64,000 nucleotides of DNA, taken from positions 18,372,501 through 18,436,500 of the forward strand of contig CM038908.1 of the NCBI GenBank assembly GCA_021904315.1, read 5' to 3'. The notes under the pieces were generated by a model. It ran no database searches. It saw only the letters and a list, made by a program, of their open reading frames with translations, and was not told where the DNA came from. The translations under genes and the position numbers were made by a program. Shown piece after piece: positions 55,401 to 64,000 of the stretch (position 1 is the first letter of the stretch; each line of letters starts with the position of its first letter). The stretch is from Sphagnum magellanicum (taxonomy: Eukaryota > Streptophyta > Sphagnopsida > Sphagnales > Sphagnaceae).

Positions 55401-57284
55401 GGTGTAATTATACATTAAAGTTTGTACATAAGTTTTTTAGGCTGAAATTTGAATGAATGAATTGAACTATCATTACCATAACCTAATTAGTTCCATGTCA
55501 CAAGTCATAAATAATGACCATACCACTTCTTAATAATTTACGACAAGAATACTGTCATGTAGATAATGTGTTACAATTACGATGCTTCAAGCCAAATATA
55601 ACTAAAGTTCAAGTGATATTTGAAGAACATTTTTTTGATTACTTAAAATTTGAAAATGTTGATTATTCTTTTAATGATTATGACCGTTGCCATCACATGG
55701 TTTGCTTTTATTACAGTTGACCTTTTGCAAACTTATCTACAAGTTTGTTCTCCACTTTCTATGCTTTATTCCCACAAGCACCTACAAGCACCAAATGTTC
55801 AAGCACATGAATTTTTTTGGCAATGGATGCACTACATGTAGTTTTAATTAGAAGAGGCAAATGATGGAGAATAGGATCCAACAAGCATGAAATTCATCAA
55901 CACCATGTAAATTGTGAGCACAATGAAATGTTTGCATTCATCAAGTGTAATTTTTTTGAATACGATGCACAAAATGAACTCATGATCTAGGAGCTCATCT
56001 AGGTTTTTGTTGTGGAACACTAGACCAATATTGCATATGAACTTTAGAACATATTCAATGCACAATTGCCATGGAATGGCAATATGGGCAAAGATACATG
56101 GAAAGGTATGAATTATGATTATAATAAAAATGTAAACTATCACAATGAAATTGGTCATAACATTCTTTTTGGGAACTAATCATTAATGAACATGACTAGT
56201 TACATTTGACAAACAATTCAACTATAATTATTATTGAGGCGTTTTAGGAAAAGAAAATTATGAACTTTCCATTCCATGTTAAGGACTTGCAAGTAGATGA
56301 AAATATGAATTACACTTCATTGATATGAAAATTTGATACAAAAGAATAACAAGATTTAGCACAACTACAACAAAAGTTTAAGCAAAAGACTTTAGGTGAT
56401 GATTTTGTGGCAGGTGAATAGTTTGCAAATGAAAGAAATGTACATGTTCAACTTAATGTGATAAACCTACATGGTTATTTGGAAAATATTCATCATTGTG
56501 ATTTCCCCCTCATCAACTTTTTAAAAAATCACACTCCACAATTTCAACTAGAAATAAATTTTTTTTGGAAAACCCCAATTCCACCTAGAAGTATGGGATT
56601 CAAAATTGAATGAACAATTCTCACCAACCATAGAAACAATTAACAAAAGCAACAAGGTGATGGTGAAAACCTTGGATTGTTATAATGCTACACAAATAAA
56701 AATTGAATATTGACACAACAAAGTTTGTGAATGCACTTCAAAAACCAATTGTGATAAATCTCAAGTATAAAGATAGGAAAATTCACAAGGCAAATCAAAA
56801 CATGTTGAATGCCCTTTTCAAAACCTTAACATAATCATATGCCATGCTTTTATACAATATGAAAAAATAGATGTAAAACTTCTTAAATTATGGGGAATCA
56901 CCAACAAATGTAACAACAAATATTTTCATTATTAAAATTCATGGCTTTTCAAACAGTCTAAGTTTTTTGACTAATCCTTCTTGATTAGTGAACATGTATA
57001 TTTTAACTAGGCCTAGGGCTTGGATGACATTTTTTTGACTAATCAATTTGATTAAAATGACTTATTTGACTATTTTTCAAATTGAACATTCAATTAAGTT
57101 GAACAAAAAAATGACCATTAGTCAAAATGGCCAATGGGTTCTAGTCAAGTAGGACATTGAGTTAAATTGTGTATAAAAAAATGGCATTTTAAATTAAAAT
57201 GACCAATAGGCTTTTAATCAAATGGGACATCATATGTTAGCAAATAAATGAAACTACTTATTAACTCATTTAGATATATAGATT
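52441..57284. other. AT-rich region without recognisable genes
   Basis: Read on both strands. Only short frames are present, none with a recognisable motif or convincing splice context. Small stretches such as 55514-55720 (+) are open but of biased composition. Probably old transposon debris. Confidence 0.6.
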
Positions 57285-57660
57285 AAGCCTACTTACTTGC
57301 CTACAACCTACTTACCTCCTATGTACCTATTTACTTATGTCCCACACTCCTACTTACATACTACCCCCCACCTACAATTCTATGACCTACCTATCCACCC
57401 ACCTACTTTCTACAACCCACATGCCTACCTTTTACCTCCCATCTACCATCCTATAGCCTACCTACCTAGATTACCTAGTTATTTCTTACAACCTACCTAC
57501 ATGTAGCTACCTATTTACAAGTAACTAGCTACCTACTTATTTCATTCACCTACTTCTTCTACCTGCAACCTAACCTACCTCCTTTCATGCTACTTCATAC
57601 AACCTACAACTTGCCTATTTACCTCCTAATAACCTAACCTTTTTATTTACCTACATAAAT
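57285..57660 (+). repeat. Degenerate CTAC/CCTA low-complexity tract
   Basis: About 370 bp of diverged ctac, ctacct and acctac units on one strand, with a smaller patch at 57905-57955. The 69-residue frame here is a translation of the repeat. The complementary type (gtag/ggtaagt) appears near 61195-61290 and 24930-25060. Confidence 0.85.
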
Positions 57661-57959
57661 TTAGTGTACAACATTTGATGTGAAAGTTTTAAACATGTGA
57701 AATAAAAAACATAAAAAGAAATTGTTACTTTTTGAAAGTGTGACTCTCCATTGGTTAAAGAATTGGTTTATTATTAAGGAAGTCAATGGCTCAATTATTA
57801 TTACATGTAAACTATGTACATGCCTAAGGGGTTAAGGTAAGTCAATTAAACTAAATGTTATATAGGTTAGATTAGGCTAATATAAATCTAAGTTAGATTA
57901 AACTAACATACCACCTACCTACTTGCCTTTTTATGACCTACCTACCAATCTATCAGAAT

Positions 57960-60900
57960 GTTTTTGATAATAATTTTAAAAGTAAATGATTTAAATATGA
58001 GAAAAATTGTGACCAATCAAATTGTCCATTATTTACTAGTAAAAATAACAAGTGAAATTGTTTGTTATTTTGCTAGGAAAAAAAAACCAACGAATCACAA
58101 TGAACATGTAAAATGAATTCGTTCAAATGGGCTATGTTTTCATTATGTTATCCAACCAAAGAAACCATGTATTTTTAATAATGTTTATCACCTATAATAT
58201 AAGCTTTGATTGACATGAGCCTAATCATGGGCTCACAACCAAGTTTAAGGCACAAAAGGGGGAGTAGACATGGAAAATGTTTTGGGATTCAAACACATTC
58301 CCAACACTCCTAAATGGGTTTTCCCTTTTTGGGAATTGAAATGTTACAATGTTTTGAATCTTTGGGATGAGAGTGTAAGTATGAAAAAAATTCAAATTTG
58401 AACTTCATCACAAATTTAACATGTGACAAATTAATAATGAAAATCATGTGAAGTTTATTCATTCATAGGTACATATATTGTACACATGAATATCATGCAT
58501 TGAAAATATATTTGACACACGAATAAATGTGTTTACGAATGAAGTACAAACTTATGAAATGAATGAATGGCACACACAATTGCATCTTCTTATAAATCCA
58601 TGTGTTAAATGTGTTTTCAATGCACGATATTAGTGTGTGAAATGTACGATTTAGCACAATTTTCATTATTAAATCGTGAGATGTTAAATTTGTGATGTTT
58701 ATTTAAACCATTACAAAGGTCATATCAAAAATGAACTTCCATTATCCATTTAGAAATTTGAAGTTTAAGTTATGACCAAAAGAATGGTCGGGAATCCAAT
58801 TAATAGTTTCACTCTTGACCATTAAAACCCAAAAAATTGAAGTCAAAACATTTTTGATTGGAACATGTAATATGTCACTATAATTTATTTCATATGTAGG
58901 AATTGCAAACTTGCAAAGTTGTGGGATTCATAATTTGAAAATTTTGAAAATTTTTGAACTCCCCATTTTGGAATCCCAAGAAGTTTTTCCATTTTGATGT
59001 AGTCCCCATGAAAATCTTGAGAATTTTTGAACCCCCCATTTTAGAACCCCATGAAATGGTGGCTCCTCTTTAAATTTGAATTATAATGAAACTTATGAAA
59101 GTTTTGGCGTGTATGTGCACCATTTTAGCTCCAACTTGCATTAACTACATTTTTTTATTGGTTTGTGTAGGTTGATTTCATTTTGAACGTAAGTTTTGAA
59201 TTTGTTTTAATCCCATCCCAAAACTCCCATGCACATATCTTTTTTGGGAACTAGGGACCACACTTTAAGTTTAAATTGTGTTACAAAATTGATAATCAAT
59301 AAGGTTCTTTACCTTTGATACCATTTCACAAACCTAAAGGTGTGTCATTGATGCCATTTTCATTGTGATCCATTCAGAATAGGTCACCATTTAAATTTTC
59401 CAATGGAAGGTTAAAATGGGCACATTTTAATGTCTAGAGGAAATGAATATAAAATGGATTTATTGGACATCTGAAAAGCTAAAGGAGGTTTTTTTAATTT
59501 CAACTTTCTAGACGCATCCTAGTACCAAAACCTAGTAAAGTAAAAAAATGACCTTTAACCATGGTGAGTCTTGAAGACAAAATGGTGTAGGGGGCGGTGA
59601 AGATAGTGTTGGGAGCTTCATTTTATTAACTTCATAAATGCAAGTTTTGAGCGTTATAGAATGAATTAAAAATATATATTCGAACATCCCAATGAAAACA
59701 TCTTTAATTGCTTTCTACATGTTATTACTAAATAAAATTACATGATGTAAATATTCAACTTGTATGAAAAATATTCAATTGCAAATGGTCCCATTGGTTT
59801 AAAAATGTGAACTTGAATAACATTGATGGTTCCATTAACTATTGGAAGATCACAAAGTTTCTTAAAATTAATTGTGACTTAAAGCCATGTCCCTAAACCT
59901 TAAACCCTAAACTCTTTAACCATTTGATGTGAATGTGAAATATCTAATTCACATATCTTAGATAAATTCATGCAAAACCATATAAATAGACTTTCCCATT
60001 ACAACCATTTCACTATGATGCAAGTACTTGCTCCATAATCAAGTTTGTGTTAAAAAATTGTAACCAAGATGTTCACAAGCACTACTCATCAACTTTTGCA
60101 TAAAGGGTTTTAGTTCTACAATAACTAACAAACTCCTATGTCACCCTAGAATGTTCAATCAATTTTGAATCATCATATTGGGTTGTTAAAAAATGAACAA
60201 ACAATGTTGTCAACCTCACTTTCACCTAATTTCCAAGTTCTTCGCTAAGTAGTAAGTCATAAACAAGGAATTGCATTTCCAATAAATTTATAACAATGCT
60301 TGGAACTTTTGATGTCACATTGTGGTATACCATTTACAAGAATTGTGTCAACAACACAAGCTTTGATAATTGCATGTTGTACAATGAAAATGATAGCAAG
60401 TATCAAGATTAGCATAATATAAACAACTATGCAATAAAAAGATCAACAACAAGATTAATAAGAAGTTGAGAAATAACCAAATTTACAATTTGCATACAAA
60501 GACAAACTTCAAGATTTATAATTGACATCAAGTTTGTGAATGGATATGCAAAACAACCAAGAAATCAAGGTTGAATTTTTTTACAATTGACATCAAGTTT
60601 GTAGATTTGCAAAATGAATATTAAGTGAGATGTAGCCAAAGTTCTACAAAAAAACCCAAAAAATAGCAACCAAGTTCAAAATATGCAAAAAAAATTTAAT
60701 TAACAAGAATGGAAAAACTTGGCAAAGGAATCTTGTTAATAAATAGTTAATGACAACAAAATTCAAATGAAAAAACAAGTAATTGATGACAATGAAAGCT
60801 TAATTGATAGCAAAATCACAAAAATTGACATCAATTAAAATTTAAAAATTAAGCAATTGAACGATTGTGAGCAAAATTGAAAGTTGAAATAAGTAAGAAC

Positions 60901-61560
60901 AATAGATGAAGACAATTGTGAATAGGAGCTCGAACAATCGATTCTAGAATAAGAGACATGAAAACAATAAATAATGAAATGAGAAAGACACACCATATCT
61001 TGTCATCATCAACTACTAGCCTTTGTCACAACATGGTGTCAATCACTTGTTATTTATAGGCTATTGTTTGAAGACAACACTTATCTTTGCAATAGGTAGT
61101 TTTATAAAAATAAATAAAAATAAATAATGAATGGCAATAGAATTTAAAGTTAATAGGTTGTGATAATAGGATATAGGTATGTGATGTTTAAATAACAATA
61201 GTTTGGGTAGGTAAGTTTAGTAGGCAACGTTTGGTTAGTCGTCAATATGTAGGTTAGTTGTTAGTAAGTAGGCTGGTAAGTTAGGGCTCATACCCCCTAT
61301 GTGTGAATTAGGTTTTAAAACAAATGACCATAACTATCGATGAGAATATCTCTATATGGACATTGTGATATTTGTCAACCAAATATCAATAATTCTATGA
61401 ACTTTGAAATTTTCTTTTACTTTGCCTTTGAGAGTTATACTACACAAGAAATGTCCATATATAATTTATTCACAATATATTATATTACAAAAGCCTTATA
61501 TCTAACCAACATCGGTTCTTTCACACCCTTGTTTGCTTCAAAAGTAAAGAAGCTTGAGTG
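57960..61560. other. AT-rich intergenic DNA
   Basis: No coding, RNA or mobile-element signature was recognised on either strand, apart from a short ccctaaacctt patch near 59890 and the GTAG-rich patch near 61195-61290. Confidence 0.6.
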
Positions 61561-61577
61561 ATGTCTCTTCTTACTAC

Positions 61578-62516
61578 CGTAGCCTAGGGTCAATTTTCAC
61601 ATTGACAAAATGAATATTTTTTTTTTCAAAAAATTAATTCGTTTGTTAAAAAACCCCCTTTAAAACCTGGCCTTTTGCCACAAGTAAAATACTGGTTTTC
61701 TTTTTTTTTGGATTTAATTTTTTAAAAAAGAGTAAGATAAATAAAAGCACCCCCCACCAATTTTTTATAATTAATTAATTTTTTATATTTTTATTATTAA
61801 CCCAAACTAGTGCTTTACACAAGAGAAGGGTAGCCCTTTGGGTCCTTCCATGTTTTTTTTTTTTTGGGGGGTACCTAGCAATCCGGCTCCTGCCCTCGAG
61901 CCTAGGCACCTCAAAACATTGGAAGGGCATCTAGGGCTATTCCCTAGGTCCACCAAAAGCAGTATACTTTACCCTAGGGTCAGTTTTGACATTAAATAGT
62001 GGAAAACGAATTTTTCACCTTAAAATAGTGGGAAATGAATTTTTCGTGAAAATATGAAGCTAAAATCATCATAATTATCATAGGCTACAAGCTGAATAAT
62101 TTCACTCCTCATACAACAATATCATAGTAAAATCATGAAAAATCAAATAAAATCAAATATTAAAAACAATTTCTTTTTGAAAAAAAAAATATTTTCATCT
62201 TCTTAACATGGAAGCTGACCATAGGTTACGATAATAGCCTCTACACTATACTTTGGACGAAGTAGAGTCTTCAAATATTAGGAAAATGGGTTTGGACTTT
62301 GGACCTCTAAATTTGCACACACTATGGTCCTCTCCAAAAAGGCCCATTAAGAAGAAATAATTACTCTTCATTTTTCACTCATAATGAATGACCCAAGTGT
62401 TGTGTTGTATGTGATAAACACGGGTAGAGGCTGAAACACCCCAATTGTGGGTGCAGCTCATTTCACCTAATATCGTAGCCTAGGGTCAGTTTCCACATTA
62501 ACAAAATGAATAATTT
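61578..62516 (+). repeat. Pair of direct repeats of the gtagcctagggtca family
   Basis: The block gtagcctagggtcaattttc, then acattgacaaaatgaat, at 61578-61616 recurs as gtagcctagggtcagtttcc, then acattaacaaaatgaat, at 62474-62512. Both share their first bases with the inverted arms at 61971 and 62729. Four related termini therefore lie within 1.2 kb. Confidence 0.7.
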
Positions 62517-62730
62517 ATTTTTTCCCCAAAAATGAATTTTATTTTTAAAATTTAAAATTATATAAATTTTCATCATCTACTATAATAATATTGTGATATG
62601 AGTAGTGAAATTATTCAGAGTGCAGCCTATGACAATTATGATGATTTTCAACGTGTCAACTTCATATTTTCACAAGTTTTCGTTTCACTATTTTGAGGAT
62701 TATTTAATGACAAAACTGACCTTAGGGTAA
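61971..62730. mobile_element. Inverted-repeat (MITE-like) element with accctagggtcag termini
   Basis: The left arm (about 61971-62130) begins accctagggtcagttttgac. The right arm (about 62570-62729) ends caaaactgaccttagggta, its near reverse complement. Inner matches include aaaatcatcataattatcat against atgacaattatgatgatttt. The arms are about 160 bp with about 440 bp between and no transposase frame. Confidence 0.7.
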
Positions 62731-63236
62731 GGCATATGCAATCGATATTTTCAGGTTATGAATCTCACAAAGTACCAATATACTAATATTTATAATTAAA
62801 ATTTACTAGCATTCGACAAAATGACCCAACTTAACACAAGGCATTGGAAGTCATTGCAATGTTTCAAGTGTTCCTAGGTAAATCGCATGCCTAAGCCATG
62901 TTATATATCCAACCATAATTCCAATGATGATGACTCATTAGAAATAGTTTGGGTAAGAAAATTTCATAGGTGTCCTTTGGACAATTTCAATTTGAAATTT
63001 ATTTAACCAATTTTTGAATAAAAAAGAACAACATGTTTTTTTAAAAATCAAGATTAATTTTGACTGAAAATGAACTTTAAATTTCAAAATATTGTTATGC
63101 AAATTCAAATTTTGTTTTTTGTGTTTAGAATAGTCCAAAAATGTCATCAAAATTTTAACATATTATATATTATAATACTCATTATACATTTTTTTTTTTT
63201 TTGAAAAGTGGTTCACCCTCAATCTACTTTCACCCA

Positions 63237-64000
63237 TAAGTTTTTTTCTTCTTATAGTGGTATTTCCTCATCTAGGTGTTTGTATCCTATCTCACTTTCA
63301 TCAAATGTCACATTTCTATTCAAAATGTTTTATTTCTTATGAAGATCATATAGTCTATACACTTTGGACTTATCATCATATCCCATAAACAAGCACTTAT
63401 TTGTTTTACTATTCATTTTGTCGCGATCTTGTTTTGGGACATCTATGTACATTAGACAACCAAAGATGCACAAGTGATTGACATGTGGCTTCTACAAATG
63501 TTATATTTTTGTTTTGGAGTGATGCTTTTGTTTGCATGTGTAGGCCCTATGTTCACAAGATAATTCGAGGTATTAATTTGTTTTAGACCACAAAAATGAT
63601 GAGATTCCACTTGAAAACACCATGTTCTTTGCCTTTTCAACTAAGGTGCAATTACCCTTTTTTTCCCACCCCATTCTATTGTGGAGTCAAAACTTGGGTC
63701 AGTTGTCTTTTGATCCTATGAGTTTGACAATAGTCGTTGAATGTTTGTAAATGTGAATTCCCCTCCACAATTTCTTTTAGTGCTCCTATCTTTTTCCCAA
63801 TTTCACATTTCACCAACTCTTTGAAAATCTTGAATTTAGCAAAGGTTTCATTTTTGACACACAAAAAAATAAACCCAACTTTTTCAAGAGTAGTCATCTA
63901 TGAAAAAAAGAAATACTTTGATAAATCTAGAGTCTCCTTCGATATTGGACCGCCTAGATCAACATGAATAAGTTGTAGCACATCTTTTGAATGATTCTTG
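63237..64000 (-). mobile_element. Broken Ty1/copia pol fragment (integrase region)
   Basis: Minus-strand pieces in different frames match the integrase-core to post-integrase part of copia polyproteins. At about 63700-63890 FAKFKIFKELVK, then EIGKKIGALK, then FNDYCQTHRIKRQL are visible. At about 63310-63425 KCLFMGYDDKSKVYRLYD and NVTFDESE are visible. Stops and frameshifts interrupt it throughout. The upstream part runs off the window edge. LTRs and the reverse transcriptase region were not found inside the window. Confidence 0.85.

Noticed and set aside
57297..57506. Tyr/Pro-rich + strand frame
   Set aside because: Direct translation of the CTAC repeat.

Overview
This is nuclear DNA of a land plant. 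The genes are intron-rich, with GT-AG introns of about 80-900 bp and AT-rich intergenic DNA, and several encode plant-type proteins: a RabA GTPase, a callose synthase and a monodehydroascorbate reductase (MDAR). The callose synthase belongs by sequence to the CalS11/CalS12 (GSL1/GSL5) group. Arabidopsis members of that group have very few introns, while this one has 28, which points to a lineage outside the usual seed-plant models such as a bryophyte, lycophyte or fern. I cannot name the species.

Layout. Positions 1-1621 (+): RabA/Rab11 small GTPase, two exons. About 2.5-7.5 kb: gene-poor, with a foldback element, a 32-bp perfect hairpin and one unrecognised possible exon. 7530-8706 (-): Elongin C, three exons. 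10975-24079 (-): callose synthase, 29 exons, 1759 codons, every splice phase closing. 24.1-28.8 kb: a CTT-rich tandem array, then AT-rich DNA. 28890-33153 (-): MDAR, 10 exons. 35307-41186 (+): EHD-type dynamin-like ATPase, 16 exons. 42510-47474 (-): CLPTM1-family membrane protein, 12 exons. From about 48 kb to the end: AT-rich transposon territory with a decayed hAT transposase, an inverted-repeat element, CTAC-rich low-complexity DNA and a broken Ty1/copia pol fragment that runs off the right edge.

The six genes are unrelated housekeeping genes and do not form a cluster with a shared function, although RabA, EHD and callose synthase all bear on membrane traffic and wall deposition. MDAR and EHD are divergent across 2.15 kb. 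EHD and CLPTM1 are convergent, as are RabA and Elongin C. Gene models were built by eye from conserved protein blocks, GT/AG sites and phase, and all six close in frame. I found no evidence of a new multi-gene system. The best leads are non-coding or structural: the 32-bp hairpin at 6807-6885, the foldback family near 3.0-4.0 kb, the duplicated 3' end of MDAR, a GC-AG intron in EHD, and the intron-rich CalS12-type gene.
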